Assembly: GCA_951812965.1 (NCBI GenBank)
Contig: OX638341.1
Span: 2,772,438-2,836,437 of the forward strand
Length of the DNA stretch: 64,000 nucleotides
Reading direction: 5' to 3'
Origin: an uncultured Pseudohongiella sp.
GTDB lineage: Bacteria; Pseudomonadota; Gammaproteobacteria; Pseudomonadales; Pseudohongiellaceae
The notes under the pieces are model-generated. The model was given only the letters and a program-made list of their open reading frames with translations. It was not told where the DNA came from and searched no databases. This document shows positions 36,285-46,673 of this stretch, piece after piece. The first letter of the stretch is position 1, and the number at the start of each line of letters is the position of its first letter. The position numbers were made by a program, and so were the translations under genes.

Positions 36285-37504
36285 CAGGCGGTTCCGAAAT
36301 CCGCGTCTTCCAGTCTGGCGACAGCTTCAATGTCCTTGTCGCCGCGGCCCGAAAGATTGACCAGGATGTGCTGTTCGCTGTCCATGCCGGCGGCGAGGCG
36401 CGTCGCCCATGCCAGCGCGTGGCTCGATTCCAGCGCCGGAATGATGCCTTCCAGACGGGTCAGCTGATGAAATGCCTCCAAGGCTTCGGCGTCGGTCGCG
36501 CCGACGTATTGCACCCGTTTCAGGTCTTTCAGCCAGGAATGCTCAGGACCCACACCGGGGTAATCCAGACCCGCCGAGACCGAATGCGTATCGAGAATCT
36601 GGCCGTTTTCGTCCGTCATCAGGTAGGTTCGACTGCCATGCAGCACACCGGGCCGTCCCGCGCACAACGGCGCCGCATGGTCGGGCGTTTCCAGCCCGCG
36701 GCCGGCGGCTTCGACGCCATACATCGCCACTCCGCAGTCGGCGAGAAAGGGGTGAAACAGGCCGATGGCGTTCGAGCCGCCGCCGACACAGGCGACCAGG
36801 GCGTCGGGCATCACCCCGGTACGTTCGAGAAACTGACAGCGCGCCTCCCTGCCGATCACGCTCTGAAAATCCCGCACCATCCGCGGATAGGGATGGGGAC
36901 CGGCTACGGAGCCGATGATGTAAAAGGTGTCGTCGACATTGGTCGCCCAATCGCGCAAGGCTTCGTTCATCGCGTCTTTCAGCGTTCGCGAACCAGAGTC
37001 CACCGAGACAACCCGGGCTCCGAGCAATTTCATGCGATAGACATTGGGCGCCTGGCGGACAATGTCTTCGGCGCCCATGTAGACATGACATTCGAGGCCG
37101 AGGCGCGCGGCAACCGTGGCGCTGGCGACGCCGTGCTGGCCCGCGCCGGTTTCGGCGATCAGGCGTGTCTTGCCCATGTGCCTGGCCAGCAGGGCCTGGC
37201 CGATGGTGTTGTTGATCTTGTGGGCGCCGGTATGGTTCAGATCTTCGCGTTTCAGCCAGATCCGCGCGCCATCGCAGGCCTGACTCAGGCGCTCGGCAAG
37301 ATAGATGGGCGACGGACGTCCCACATAGTCGGCCAGGTCGGCATCGAAAATCTTCCAGAATTCCTCGTCGCGGGAGAGTTCGGCATAGGCCTCGGCCAGT
37401 TCCGAGACGGCCCGAATCAGGGTTTCGCCGACAAATACGCCGCCGTAGGGACCGAAATGGCCGGTCTCGTCGGGTCCTACGTAATCTGCCTCGGTATCAG
37501 GCAC
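36284..37504 (-). CDS. trpB: Tryptophan synthase, beta chain
   Basis: The PLP enzyme (406 aa) joining indole and serine to tryptophan. The PLP lysine is in HTGAHKINN (near residue 93). Other landmarks are AETGAGQHG, the GGGSNAIG phosphate loop and [13 protein letters not shown]. The start is GTG at 37504, overlapping trpF by 8 nt, with trpA following at once. Confidence 0.97.
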   Translation of the reverse strand: MPDTEADYVGPDETGHFGPYGGVFVGETLIRAVSELAEAYAELSRDEEFWKIFDADLADYVGRPSPIYLAERLSQACDGARIWLKREDLNHTGAHKINNTIGQALLARHMGKTRLIAETGAGQHGVASATVAARLGLECHVYMGAEDIVRQAPNVYRMKLLGARVVSVDSGSRTLKDAMNEALRDWATNVDDTFYIIGSVAGPHPYPRMVRDFQSVIGREARCQFLERTGVMPDALVACVGGGSNAIGLFHPFLADCGVAMYGVEAAGRGLETPDHAAPLCAGRPGVLHGSRTYLMTDENGQILDTHSVSAGLDYPGVGPEHSWLKDLKRVQYVGATDAEALEAFHQLTRLEGIIPALESSHALAWATRLAAGMDSEQHILVNLSGRGDKDIEAVARLEDADFGTA

Positions 37505-38126
37505 TTCTGGCCTCCCGGATGAAGTCTTGCAATTTTTTCAGGTCCTTTGCGCCGGGCCCGGATTCGACACCGGAACTCACATCGATGCCGAACGGCCGCG
37601 CCCGTTGTATAGCCTCCGCCACGTTGCCGGCGTGCAAACCACCGGCAACGACGATATTGCCGACTCCCGCCGCTACCAGATCCGCCGCGATTTCCCAGCG
37701 AAAAGACTTGCCGGTGCCGCCGTAACTCGTTTCGTCGTAAGTATCGAGCAAAATACGTTGCGCCGACGCGAATTCCGCGACCTGCCGCTGCAAGTCCGAA
37801 TCATCGCGCACTCGCAAGGCTTTCATGTACGGCAGCCCGAAAGATTCGCAAAAACCGGCGGATTCGTCACCATGAAACTGTAATCCGGTTAACAGGCCGG
37901 TAGCCGCCGCCGACCTGACTTCGGCAGGGTCCGGATTGACGAACAGCGCATATACCTCGGCGTCTTCCCCGGCCCGCTTGAGCACTTCACCGAATCGCGC
38001 GGGCGGCACATAACGACCGCTGGGCGGATAACAGATCAGGCCGATGGCGTCGGCGCCCAGGTCGATGGCGGCGCGGGCGTCTTCGGCGCGAGCAATGCCG
38101 CAAATCTTGATCCAGATATCGGTCAT
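37497..38126 (-). CDS. trpF: Phosphoribosylanthranilate isomerase
   Basis: The third step of tryptophan synthesis, an Amadori rearrangement on a TIM barrel (209 aa). The catalytic cysteine is in [13 protein letters not shown], and the general acid aspartate in LLDTYDE. The phosphate-binding end has [10 protein letters not shown] and DVSSGVES. It is a stand-alone trpF, not fused to trpC, between truA and trpB; trpC, D, E and G must be elsewhere. Confidence 0.96.
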   Translation of the reverse strand: MTDIWIKICGIARAEDARAAIDLGADAIGLICYPPSGRYVPPARFGEVLKRAGEDAEVYALFVNPDPAEVRSAAATGLLTGLQFHGDESAGFCESFGLPYMKALRVRDDSDLQRQVAEFASAQRILLDTYDETSYGGTGKSFRWEIAADLVAAGVGNIVVAGGLHAGNVAEAIQRARPFGIDVSSGVESGPGAKDLKKLQDFIREARSA

Positions 38127-38165
38127 GTTCCGACACGCCGGAAAAAACGGGGCATTGTAGCAAAA

Positions 38166-38993
38166 TTAACCCTGACCGGCGTCCGGCAAGCCGTCGAGAA
38201 TCGGCGGCGCGACGGCGCACGATGGAATTCCGTATTCCCGCGGATAGCTGACGGCGACGAGATATAGCCCATGCGCGGGCGCGGTGACTCCCGCCACCTT
38301 GCGGTCTCTCGCCAGCAGGACTTCGCGAATCCAGTCCGGTTTGCGTTCGCCACGGCCGACTTCCAGCAGCGCGCCGGCGATGTTACGCACCATGTGCTGC
38401 AGGAATGCATTGGCGCAGATATCGATTACCAGGAAATTGCGCTGCTCGTACACCTGGAGAAACCTGACCTCGCGGAGCGGTGATTTCGATTGGCAACCGG
38501 CAGCCCGGAAGCTGCTGAAATCAAGTTCTCCGAGCAGATGCCGGGCGCCTTCCCGCATGGCTTTCACATCCGGTTTACCGGGCTCTCGCACCGCTTTTCC
38601 CGCCAGCAGCGCCGAATCGATCGTCCCGTCATACAGAACATAGGCGTAGCGCCGGGACAATGCAGAAAATCTCGCGCTGAAACAGTCGCTTACCACGATT
38701 GCTTCACGCACCCTGACAGTCGGCGGCAGCAGACTGTTCGCTCCCATGGTCCAGGCGCGCTCACCTCGGTCAAGCGGGCAGTCGAAGTGGGCGATCTGGC
38801 CCGTCGCATGCACTCCCGCGTCGGTTCTTCCCGCGCAAACGAGTTTCACGGGCGAATCGGCTATCTTGCCGATGGCCGTCTCCAGGCTACCTTGCACGGT
38901 GGGGATTTCGGGTGAAGATTGTTTTTGCCAGCCGCCGAACGCCGATCCATCGTATTCGATGCGCAAGCATATGCGGTTCCCGCCTGCCGACAC
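38166..38993 (-). CDS. truA: tRNA pseudouridine(38-40) synthase
   Basis: The enzyme (275 aa) modifies U38-U40 in the tRNA anticodon arm. The catalytic aspartate is in CAGRTDAGVHATGQ (near residue 58). The N-terminus RICLRIEYDGSAFGGWQKQ and the C-terminal FLQHMVRNIAGALLEVG are characteristic. The start is GTG, 3 nt after the fimV stop. The gap to trpF is 39 nt. Confidence 0.96.
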   Translation of the reverse strand: MSAGGNRICLRIEYDGSAFGGWQKQSSPEIPTVQGSLETAIGKIADSPVKLVCAGRTDAGVHATGQIAHFDCPLDRGERAWTMGANSLLPPTVRVREAIVVSDCFSARFSALSRRYAYVLYDGTIDSALLAGKAVREPGKPDVKAMREGARHLLGELDFSSFRAAGCQSKSPLREVRFLQVYEQRNFLVIDICANAFLQHMVRNIAGALLEVGRGERKPDWIREVLLARDRKVAGVTAPAHGLYLVAVSYPREYGIPSCAVAPPILDGLPDAGQG

Positions 38994-38996
38994 GGG

Positions 38997-40700
38997 TCAA
39001 CTCAAATCATCGATAATCGCCAGTAGTTGCCTGGCTTCGCTGATCTGCCCGTCGTTGCCGGAACGGATGACGTTTTCCAGGATCTTGCGCGCCTTGTCGG
39101 TATCGCCCATCTTGTGAATCGAATAAGCCAGATTGAGTTGCTCGGCAACCTCTTCCTCTCCGGCTTCCTTGAGATCCACTTCAAAATCTTCCTCGTCTTC
39201 CTGTTCCTGTTCCTGTTCCTGTTCTTCTTCGCCAGGATCTTTCCTATCGTCCGATTCTTCCACACCGCCGGGATCTTCCGCATCGTCCGGATCTTCTACA
39301 TCGCCCGAATCGCCGGAGTCGATCGCAACCGCCTCGCCCGCGGGCTCTGTTTCCGCTGCCTGCTCTACGCTATCGTCTTCCGGGTTCTCGTCCGCTTCAT
39401 TTTCTTCCCGGGCGACTTCGCTGCCGATGACCACAAACGCTTCTTCCTGTTCATCGTCTTCATCCCGACGGTTGCCGCGCAACATCAGTACAACTACCAA
39501 AGCCAGCACCAGTATCGCCATGCCAATGGCAAGATAGACCGGATTGTCCAGTACGTTCTCCAGTGAACCCGCCGCTGTCGCCGGTTCGGTATCGATTTCG
39601 GCTTCCAACGCAGCCGCGGCTGCCTGTTCGGCTGCCTGCCGCGCCTGTTGTTCTTCGGCTTCGGCGGCGAGGGACGCCTGCAATTGCGACAACTCCTGCT
39701 CCTGTAGCTCGATGATCTGCTGCGCCATGGAGATCTGCACGTCGAGATCGTCGAGTCGCGCGCGCAATTCTTCCTGTTCGATCCGAACCCGGTCGGCTTC
39801 TTCCTGCGCCTGGGCCAACTCGTTTTCCAACTGCGCTATACGCTGATCGAGTTCGTCGTTCCCGCCCTGGCCGTCTTCGTCCGCTTCACCCACGACCAGA
39901 CTCAATTGACCGTCGGGATCGTCTTCCTGATCGATGGACTGGGGCGCCGGCGCCGCGAGCGGTTCGGGCTGGACACTGCCCGCATCCTGCTGCCGAGCCG
40001 TCTCGTCCTGCGTCGCGCCCGGCTCCAGTGCGCCCAACTCGGCCAGATTCGGCATGCGCAGTTCGACATCCGCGCGCAGTCGGTCAATGTCGCCGTCGAT
40101 GAAAGCTTCGGGATTGAGCCGGTGCAGGGCGAGCATGGTCTGGTTGAGATTTACCGGGTTTTCTCCCGCCAGGCTTTCGGCGATTCGCCAGAGACTGTCA
40201 CCGGAGACGGTGCGTATGCTTTGCCGGCCCGCCCCGGCAAGTTCGCCGCCCGCCGCTAAAGCCGGTTCGCTTGCCGGCGTTGCGGAAACCAGTTCAGGAG
40301 GAGGCGCGTCGCCGACCGCCAGCAAGTGTTGGCTGAGAATGCGCCCTCCGGGCCAGGAAGTATCGAGAATTACCGTGTATCTCGATTCGGGAATCGGCTG
40401 TTCGGTGGTAAGCGCCAGCCACGAGCCACCCGCGCCGGATTCGATTTGCATTTGCAACTGAAGAGCGGAAAGCAATTCGTAGCTGTCCGCGTTCAACTGC
40501 CGGTAATCAGCCACCGAAGCAAGCGCCACCTGTAACTCGGTTGGCTGTACGTCGCCCAGGTCCAGCAAGGAGATCCGCGCCTGCAACGGCTCGCCGGGTT
40601 GCGATTCCACCTGCAACACGCCAAGACCGACGGCGAAGGCGAAATTTGCCGTAACGGCCAGCGCCAGGCTCGAAAGAAAACTGTATAAAGATCTTTTCAT
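38997..40700 (-). CDS. fimV: FimV-like LysM membrane protein
   Basis: A pole-organising protein (567 aa) needed in pseudomonads for type IV pilus assembly and twitching. It has a signal-like N-terminus, the FimV N-domain (LGVLQVESQPGEPLQARISLLDL), a LysM domain near 155-215 (RTVSGDSLWRIAESLAG), a coiled coil at about 275-355, a transmembrane segment (AIGMAILVLALVVVLML), a very acidic region with EQEQEQEQ repeats, and the FimV C-terminal domain (EQLNLAYSIHKMGDTDKARKILENVI). It is shorter than the roughly 920-aa Pseudomonas protein, mainly in the acidic part. The ATG at 40700 is chosen over a TTG three codons upstream. The asd-fimV-truA order matches pseudomonads. Confidence 0.93.
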   Translation of the reverse strand: MKRSLYSFLSSLALAVTANFAFAVGLGVLQVESQPGEPLQARISLLDLGDVQPTELQVALASVADYRQLNADSYELLSALQLQMQIESGAGGSWLALTTEQPIPESRYTVILDTSWPGGRILSQHLLAVGDAPPPELVSATPASEPALAAGGELAGAGRQSIRTVSGDSLWRIAESLAGENPVNLNQTMLALHRLNPEAFIDGDIDRLRADVELRMPNLAELGALEPGATQDETARQQDAGSVQPEPLAAPAPQSIDQEDDPDGQLSLVVGEADEDGQGGNDELDQRIAQLENELAQAQEEADRVRIEQEELRARLDDLDVQISMAQQIIELQEQELSQLQASLAAEAEEQQARQAAEQAAAAALEAEIDTEPATAAGSLENVLDNPVYLAIGMAILVLALVVVLMLRGNRRDEDDEQEEAFVVIGSEVAREENEADENPEDDSVEQAAETEPAGEAVAIDSGDSGDVEDPDDAEDPGGVEESDDRKDPGEEEQEQEQEQEDEEDFEVDLKEAGEEEVAEQLNLAYSIHKMGDTDKARKILENVIRSGNDGQISEARQLLAIIDDLS

Positions 40701-40788
40701 TTTCCGCAACGCCCGATCCAGTGGCGTTCCGCGGCGCTTCGCCGCTCCGGATAAGCTCCGATGCAGCCCGCGACATTACGGGCAGTAT

Positions 40789-41811
40789 TCACGATAAGTA
40801 TTCTGCAAGCAACAATTCAGCGATCTGCACCGTATTCAGTGCAGCGCCCTTGCGGATATTGTCGGCCACTATCCACAGATTGATACCGTTCTCCATCGAA
40901 ATATCCTCCCGGATGCGGCCGACAAACACGGGATCGGTTGTCGCGGCATGTTCGACCGGAGTCGGATAGGCATTCGATTCAGGCTCGTCGATCACGGTCA
41001 CTCCGGGAGCATCGAACAGCAGATTACGCACTTCCGGCGCTGAAATCGGCTGTTCGGTCTCGATCTGCACCGCCTCGGAATGTCCGTAGAACACGGGAAT
41101 TCGCACACAGGTGGCGCTGACGCGGATCGAGTCGTCAGCCAGGATCTTGCGCGTCTCCCAGTTCATCTTCATTTCTTCCCGGGTATAGCCGTTGTCGAGG
41201 AACGTATCGATATGCGGCAAGGCGTTGAAGGCGATCTGGACGGGAAACACTTCCGCGGTCGCCGGCCGGCCGTTGAGCAGTTCGGCCGTCTGCCGCGCCA
41301 GTTCCTTGACCGCCGCCCGTCCGGCGCCGGAAACCGCCTGATAGGTGGCCACGCTTATCCTGCGGATACCCGCCGCATCGTGGATCGGCTTCAAGGCAAC
41401 GACCATCTGCATGGTCGAACAATTCGGATTGGCGATGATGTTGCGGTTGCGGAAGTCGGCAAGGCTCTGGGGATTGACCTCGGTCACCACTAGCGGAATA
41501 TCGTCGTCGTAGCGAAAACACGAGGTATTGTCGATCACCACGCAGCCTGCATCGGCCGCTTTCGGGGCAAACTCGGCCGAAATCGAGCCGCCCGCGGAAA
41601 AAAGACCGATATCGACCTTGCTGAAATCGAAATCCGCCAGATTTTCCACCACGAGTGGCTTGTTGCCGAACATTACGTTGGAACCCGCCGAGCGCTCGCT
41701 TGCCAGGGCATGGACGTTTTCCACCGGAAACTTGCGTTCAGCGAGAATGGCCAGCAGGCATTCCCCGACAGCGCCGGTGGCGCCGACCACGGCCACATTG
41801 CACTTGTTCAT
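40789..41811 (-). CDS. asd: Aspartate-semialdehyde dehydrogenase
   Basis: This enzyme reduces aspartyl phosphate to the semialdehyde, the branch point to lysine, diaminopimelate, methionine and threonine (340 aa). The NADP loop is VAVVGATGAVGE. The catalytic cysteine is in NPNCSTMQM (near 130), and substrate-binding residues are in YQAVSGAGRAAVKEL and the later histidine of YGHSEAV. The ATG at 41811 gives the usual N-terminus. It lies 14 nt downstream of leuD with no leuB between. Confidence 0.96.
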   Translation of the reverse strand: MNKCNVAVVGATGAVGECLLAILAERKFPVENVHALASERSAGSNVMFGNKPLVVENLADFDFSKVDIGLFSAGGSISAEFAPKAADAGCVVIDNTSCFRYDDDIPLVVTEVNPQSLADFRNRNIIANPNCSTMQMVVALKPIHDAAGIRRISVATYQAVSGAGRAAVKELARQTAELLNGRPATAEVFPVQIAFNALPHIDTFLDNGYTREEMKMNWETRKILADDSIRVSATCVRIPVFYGHSEAVQIETEQPISAPEVRNLLFDAPGVTVIDEPESNAYPTPVEHAATTDPVFVGRIREDISMENGINLWIVADNIRKGAALNTVQIAELLLAEYLS

Positions 41812-41825
41812 CGTATGATTCCGGA

Positions 41826-42476
41826 TTATGGATCGGGGGTCTGGAAATACCATGGCGATCGTTCTCGCCAACCTTGCTCGAATGCGCGAATCGTCGCCTC
41901 ATCTTCGAGGGTTATGCCGATATCGTCGAGCCCGTTGAGCAGACAATGCTTGCCGAACTCATCTACCTGAAAACTCAATTCGCCACCATCGGGCCTGACA
42001 ATGATCTGACCGAGCAGCTCGATCCTCAGTCGATAACCGGGCGTCGACTCGGCTTCCCGGAAAAGATCGTCAACAATATTCCTATCTAAAACAATAGGTA
42101 ATATCCCATTTTTGAAGCAATTATTAAAAAATATGTCGGCGAAGCTAGGCGCGATTACCGCGCGGAAACCGTAATCGTCTAGTGCCCAGGGCGCATGTTC
42201 CCGGCTCGAGCCACAACCGAAATTGTCGCGCGCCAGCAATATCGAAGCGCCCTGGTATCGCGGCTGATTGAGCACGAAATCCGGATTCAGTTCCCGCTTG
42301 CTGTTGTCTGCGTCCGGCTCGCCCACATCCAGATAGCGATGTTCATCAAACAGGTTTGCGCCGAAACCGCTACGCCGGATCGACTTGAGAAACTGCTTGG
42401 GAATGATGAAATCCGTATCCACATTGGCCCGGTCCAGGGGCATCACCAATCCTTCTTCGACTACGAATGCTTTCAT
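41826..42476 (-). CDS. leuD: 3-isopropylmalate dehydratase, small subunit
   Basis: The small subunit (216 aa) of the isomerase acting in leucine synthesis. The N-terminus is [22 protein letters not shown] and the swivel-domain signature is [16 protein letters not shown]. The longer frame upstream runs into leuC and is rejected; the ATG at 42476 is 10 nt after the leuC stop. Confidence 0.96.
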   Translation of the reverse strand: MKAFVVEEGLVMPLDRANVDTDFIIPKQFLKSIRRSGFGANLFDEHRYLDVGEPDADNSKRELNPDFVLNQPRYQGASILLARDNFGCGSSREHAPWALDDYGFRAVIAPSFADIFFNNCFKNGILPIVLDRNIVDDLFREAESTPGYRLRIELLGQIIVRPDGGELSFQVDEFGKHCLLNGLDDIGITLEDEATIRAFEQGWRERSPWYFQTPDP

Positions 42477-42486
42477 GACTGAATAC

Positions 42487-43908
42487 CTACCCGACTTCGC
42501 GCACATCGACGAAACGGCCATACACTGCCGCCGCCGCCGCCATCGCGGGGCTGACCAGATGGGTGCGCCCACCCCTGCCCTGGCGGCCTTCGAAATTGCG
42601 GTTGGAAGTCGACGCGCAATGCTTGCCGGCCGGCAATTGATCGGCATTCATCGCCAGGCACATGGAACAGCCGGGTTCGCGCCATTCCATGCCGGCCGCG
42701 GTGAAGACCCGGTCGAGTCCTTCGGCTTCGGCCTGTTCCTTGACCAGGCCTGAACCCGGAACGACCAGCGCGCATTCGATGTTGTCGGCAATGCGCCTGC
42801 CTTCGACGACCCTGGCCGCTTCGCGCAAATCCTCGATCCTTGAATTGGTGCAAGAGCCAATGAATACGTAGTCCAGCCGGATATCGCCGATCGGCGTGCC
42901 TGCCTTCAGCCCCATATAGTCCAGCGCCTGTTCCATATTGCCGCGCCGGGCGGCGTCGGCTTCCGCTTCCGGCCTTGGAATGGCGGAATTGACGGGCGCA
43001 ACCATTTCCGGCGAGGTTCCCCAGGTAACCTGGGGTTCGATATCCTCGCCGCGCAGTTCCACGGTCTTGTCGAAATGCGCGTCGTCGTCACTGATCAAAC
43101 CGCGCCAGGCGGCGACCGCGCGCTCCCACGTCTCGCCCGCGGGCGCGAAGGGACGGCCCTTGATGTATGCCAGGGTTTTCTCGTCCACGGCGATCAGGCC
43201 CGCCCGGGCGCCGGCCTCGATCGTCATGTTGCAGACGGTCATGCGCCCCTCGATACTCAAATCGCGAATGACCTCGCCCCCGTATTCGATGGTGTGGCCT
43301 GTGCCGCCCGCGGTACCGATTCGGCCGATGATGGCCAGCACTACATCTTTTGCGGTCACGCCGATGCCAAGTTTGCCGTCGACGCGCACGAGCATGTTCT
43401 TCATTTTCTTCTGTAACAGGCATTGGGTGGCGAGCACATGCTCGACCTCGGAGGTGCCGATGCCATGGGCCAGAGCGCCCAGGGCGCCATGGGTCGAAGT
43501 ATGCGAATCGCCGCAGACGATGGTCATACCGGGCATCGTTGCGCCTTGCTCGGGCCCGACCACATGTACGATTCCCTGGCGGCGGTCGTTCATACCCAAC
43601 TCGACAATGCCGAATTCCCGGCAATTCTCGTCCAGCGTGGCGACCTGCAATTTGGATACGGGATCCTTGATGCCCGACAGGCCCCGCTTCCGCTCTTCGG
43701 CGGTAGTCGGGATATTGTGATCCGGAGTCGCCAGATTGGCGCCCGTACGCCAGGGCTTCCGGCCGGCAAGGCGCAGACCTTCGAATGCCTGGGGCGAAGT
43801 TACCTCGTGAATGAGATGCAGGTCGATATAGATCAGCGCGGTGCCGTCCGGGCGCTGCTTGACCAGGTGTGCATCCCAGATCTTGTCGTATAAGGTTTTA
43901 CCGCTCAT
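42487..43908 (-). CDS. leuC: 3-isopropylmalate dehydratase, large subunit
   Basis: The iron-sulfur subunit (473 aa), aconitase family. It has [29 protein letters not shown] in the middle and the three 4Fe-4S cysteines in [17 protein letters not shown] and CSMCLAMN. The ATG at 43908 gives [16 protein letters not shown], the normal family start. It follows aroC by 31 nt. leuA and leuB are not seen in the window. Confidence 0.96.
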   Translation of the reverse strand: MSGKTLYDKIWDAHLVKQRPDGTALIYIDLHLIHEVTSPQAFEGLRLAGRKPWRTGANLATPDHNIPTTAEERKRGLSGIKDPVSKLQVATLDENCREFGIVELGMNDRRQGIVHVVGPEQGATMPGMTIVCGDSHTSTHGALGALAHGIGTSEVEHVLATQCLLQKKMKNMLVRVDGKLGIGVTAKDVVLAIIGRIGTAGGTGHTIEYGGEVIRDLSIEGRMTVCNMTIEAGARAGLIAVDEKTLAYIKGRPFAPAGETWERAVAAWRGLISDDDAHFDKTVELRGEDIEPQVTWGTSPEMVAPVNSAIPRPEAEADAARRGNMEQALDYMGLKAGTPIGDIRLDYVFIGSCTNSRIEDLREAARVVEGRRIADNIECALVVPGSGLVKEQAEAEGLDRVFTAAGMEWREPGCSMCLAMNADQLPAGKHCASTSNRNFEGRQGRGGRTHLVSPAMAAAAAVYGRFVDVREVG

Positions 43909-43939
43909 GATTTCTGCATCCAATTCTGCGTTATCGGCT

Positions 43940-45022
43940 CTACCGCGGTTCCCGGCGCCGCGCGTCACCGCATTGCGCGCGGTCGCGCAACAGATGATCC
44001 ATCAATACGATCGCCGTCATCGCCTCGGCGATTGGCGTCGCGCGGATTCCCACGCAAGGGTCGTGGCGGCCGGTGGTAACTACTTCTGCCGGTTCTCCGG
44101 CCACTGTAATCGTCTTGCCGGGAATCCGGATACTCGACGTGGGCTTCAGCGCAATCTGCACGAGGATGTCCTGACCGGAGGAAATTCCCCCCAGAATACC
44201 GCCGGCGTTGTTGCCGAGAAAGCCTTCGGGAGTGATTTCATCGCGATGCTCACTGCCTTTCTGGGTCACCGACGCGAATCCCGCGCCTATTTCCACGCCC
44301 TTGACCGCGTTGATGCTCATCAGCGCCTTGGCCAGATCGGCATCGAGACGATCGAATATCGGCTCGCCCAGGCCTGCCGGCACGCCACTGGCGCAAACGC
44401 AAATGCGGGCGCCGATGGAATTGCCCTCCTCGCGCAGCGCCACGATGTACTTTTCCATTGCCGCCACCATGTCGGCGTCCGGGCAGAAGAACGGATTGTT
44501 CTCGATCTCGTCGAAATCGACTTTCTCGATTCCGATCGGGCCGAGCTGGCTCAAGTAGCCGCGTACGCTGACGCCACAATGCTCCGACAGATACTTTTTC
44601 GCGATCGCTCCCGCGGCGACGCGCATGGTGGTTTCACGTGCGGATGCGCGTCCACCGCCCCGATAATCCCTGAATCCGTACTTCCTGTCATAAGTAAAAT
44701 CTGCGTGAGCTGGGCGATACAAGTTCTTGATATTGCTGTAATCCCTCGATCGCTGATCGGTGTTTTCGATGATCAGGCCTATTGGCGTGCCCGTGGTTCT
44801 GCCTTCGAATACGCCGGACAGGATCCGCACCTTGTCGTCTTCCCTGCGCTGCGTGGTATAGCGGGACTGGCCGGGTTTGCGCCGGTCCAGGTCTCGCTGC
44901 ATGTCCGCTTCGCTCAATTCCATTCCAGGCGGACAGCCATCCACGATACAGCCCAGCGCCGGCCCGTGACTCTCGCCGAAGCTGGTGACAGTGAATAAGT
45001 TGCCTATGCTGTTCCCGGACAT
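43940..45022 (-). CDS. aroC: Chorismate synthase
   Basis: The last step of the shikimate pathway, using reduced FMN (360 aa). Signatures are [31 protein letters not shown] at the N-terminus, [33 protein letters not shown] and, near the end, [18 protein letters not shown]. The catalytic histidines are in GESHGPALG and GRHDPC. The ATG at 45022 is the family start; the frame open further upstream crosses a REP and is not coding. Confidence 0.97.
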   Translation of the reverse strand: MSGNSIGNLFTVTSFGESHGPALGCIVDGCPPGMELSEADMQRDLDRRKPGQSRYTTQRREDDKVRILSGVFEGRTTGTPIGLIIENTDQRSRDYSNIKNLYRPAHADFTYDRKYGFRDYRGGGRASARETTMRVAAGAIAKKYLSEHCGVSVRGYLSQLGPIGIEKVDFDEIENNPFFCPDADMVAAMEKYIVALREEGNSIGARICVCASGVPAGLGEPIFDRLDADLAKALMSINAVKGVEIGAGFASVTQKGSEHRDEITPEGFLGNNAGGILGGISSGQDILVQIALKPTSSIRIPGKTITVAGEPAEVVTTGRHDPCVGIRATPIAEAMTAIVLMDHLLRDRAQCGDARRREPR

Positions 45023-45073
45023 TTTGTAGTTGTCGGCCAAGCCGGCGCCAGATTTGAGGATTGCGCGATTCGC

Positions 45074-45097
45074 GGGCGACGCATGCGTCGCCCCTAC
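45074..45097 (-). repeat. REP palindrome, copy 3, with a compensatory change
   Basis: GGGCGACGCATGCGTCGCCC (45074-45093) followed by CTAC, that is GTAG plus palindrome on the minus strand. It differs from the other copies by one base in each arm, G to C and C to G, so pairing is kept. It lies about 50 nt upstream of the aroC start. Confidence 0.75.
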
Positions 45098-45143
45098 AGC
45101 TACCGAGCCGCTGGAAAATCCGCGGATTGTACCACTAAGTTTC

Positions 45144-45177
45144 CTCTGAATAATTCCATCCTTGGAATTATTCAGAG
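45144..45177. repeat. Perfect 15-bp hairpin overlapping the prmB stop codon
   Basis: CTCTGAATAATTCCA (45144-45158) pairs without mismatch with 45163-45177 across the loop TCCT. The prmB stop codon TAA lies inside the stem. The hairpin and its flank (ACTAAGT, then GGAAGC on the other side) resemble parts of the hairpin array at 14.65-14.80 kb. No T-run follows, so it is more likely a repeat than an intrinsic terminator. Confidence 0.65.
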
Positions 45178-46055
45178 CTTCCGCAATTCCCTGCAAGCCG
45201 TTGCAGTTGCGAACGCTTGAGCGCGCAGACTCCGGCGCCGCCGTGTTCGAATGCAAGCCACAGAAAATCCGTCTGCGGAAAGCGATTCTCCAACTCCCCG
45301 GCGCTAAAACCAGTCTCGAGGATCAGCCAGCCGCCGGGGTTCAACCGCTTTGACGCCTGCTTGAGCAGGCTCTCCGCGATGTCGACGCCGTCCGAGCCGC
45401 CATCGAGCCCGAGGGCGGGCTCAAAGCGGTATTCAGCGGGCAATTGCACTATTTCTTCCGGGGAAACATAGGGCGGATTGGCCAGGATCAGGTCGTAGCT
45501 GCCATCCAGTTCGCAGAACAAGTCTGATTGCAGCGCCGAAACGCGATCTTCCAGCCCGTGCAAACGGATGTTTTCCCGCGCCAGGTCCAGCGCTTGTTCG
45601 GATACGTCAGTAAGGTCGACACGGCAGGAAGGGAATCGCAGCGCACAGGCAAGGCCGATACAGCCGCCGCCGCAGCACAGATCGAGAACGGCGCCTGGTT
45701 CGCCGACCAGCAGCGGTTCGAAACCACTGTCGATCAATTCTGCTATCGGCGACCGCGGAACCAGGGCGCGGGAGTCGCAGATGAATTCATGTCCGGCGAA
45801 CCAGGCCTTGCCTAGCAGATAAGCGGTGGGAATGCGCTTTTCGATGCGCTCCCGAGCGAGATTTTCCAACTTTTCGAGTTCATCCGGACCGAAATCCCGA
45901 TCCTGCTGTTCGATAGACTGCCGGAAATCCAGGTTCAGCGCCCCGAACACCAGAAATACGGCCTCGTCATGGACATTGCCGGCGCCGTGGCCGCAATGGA
46001 CGCCGGCTGCCGCCATACGTCCGGCAAGCTGATTGATGTATTGCTGAAGGCGCAT
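45168..46055 (-). CDS. prmB: Ribosomal protein uL3 glutamine methyltransferase
   Basis: An N5-glutamine methyltransferase (295 aa). The SAM site is [17 protein letters not shown] and the catalytic motif is [18 protein letters not shown]. The N-terminus ([36 protein letters not shown]) matches PrmB rather than PrmC. The ATG at 46055 is chosen because the longer frame runs into folE on the other strand. The last codons and stop lie in a hairpin. It is next to aroC, as prmB is in E. coli. Confidence 0.93.
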   Translation of the reverse strand: MRLQQYINQLAGRMAAAGVHCGHGAGNVHDEAVFLVFGALNLDFRQSIEQQDRDFGPDELEKLENLARERIEKRIPTAYLLGKAWFAGHEFICDSRALVPRSPIAELIDSGFEPLLVGEPGAVLDLCCGGGCIGLACALRFPSCRVDLTDVSEQALDLARENIRLHGLEDRVSALQSDLFCELDGSYDLILANPPYVSPEEIVQLPAEYRFEPALGLDGGSDGVDIAESLLKQASKRLNPGGWLILETGFSAGELENRFPQTDFLWLAFEHGGAGVCALKRSQLQRLAGNCGSSE

Positions 46056-46100
46056 GATGATATGATTGCGCGCTGATTTTCGACCAGTGGAACAGTGATA

Positions 46101-46673
46101 ATGCCAGATCAAGATGTCGGCGACATGCAGGAATTGGAAAAGGCCTACGCCGCGATTTTGAACGCGGTCGGCGAAGACCCGGATCGCGACGGGTTGCGCA
46201 AGACCCCAGGGCGCGCTGCGGAAGCACTCAGGTTTCTGACGCGCGGCTACAGCCAGAATGTAGCCGAGGTAGTCAACGAGGCCCTGTATCCTTCCGCCAC
46301 GGATGAGATGGTCATCGTCAAGAATATCGAGATGTACAGCATGTGCGAGCATCATCTGCTGCCATTCATCGGCAAGTGCCACGTGGCTTACGTGCCCGAC
46401 GGCAAGGTGCTCGGCCTGTCAAAAATCGCCCGGATCGTTGACGTTTTCGCTCGCCGCTTGCAAATCCAGGAAAATCTTACCCAGCAGATCGCCAATTCCA
46501 TCCAGGAGATTACCGGCGCCAAGGGCGTGGCCGTAATCGTGGAAGCGCAACACATGTGCATGATGATGCGTGGGGTAGAGAAACAGAATTCGGTGATGAC
46601 CACATCCTGCATGCTCGGCGCATTCCGTGCGCGAGTGTCTACACGAACCGAATTTCTGTCATTGCTCGGCTGA
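46101..46673 (+). CDS. folE: GTP cyclohydrolase I
   Basis: This enzyme converts GTP to dihydroneopterin triphosphate, the first step to tetrahydrofolate (190 aa). Zinc ligands are the cysteine and histidines in [12 protein letters not shown] and the cysteine in [33 protein letters not shown] is the conserved core. The ATG at 46101 is preferred to a GTG two codons earlier. It is divergent from prmB (45 nt) and overlaps the next gene by 15 nt, convergent. Confidence 0.96.
   Translation: MPDQDVGDMQELEKAYAAILNAVGEDPDRDGLRKTPGRAAEALRFLTRGYSQNVAEVVNEALYPSATDEMVIVKNIEMYSMCEHHLLPFIGKCHVAYVPDGKVLGLSKIARIVDVFARRLQIQENLTQQIANSIQEITGAKGVAVIVEAQHMCMMMRGVEKQNSVMTTSCMLGAFRARVSTRTEFLSLLG

Noticed and set aside
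36179-37522. 447-codon plus-strand frame
   Set aside because: Exact shadow of trpB and the start of trpA.
39190-39310. Tandem repeats CTGTTCCTGTTCC as a non-coding element
   Set aside because: They are in frame within fimV and encode its EQEQEQ acidic stretch.
43841-44998. 385-codon plus-strand frame
   Set aside because: Shadow of aroC and the start of leuC.
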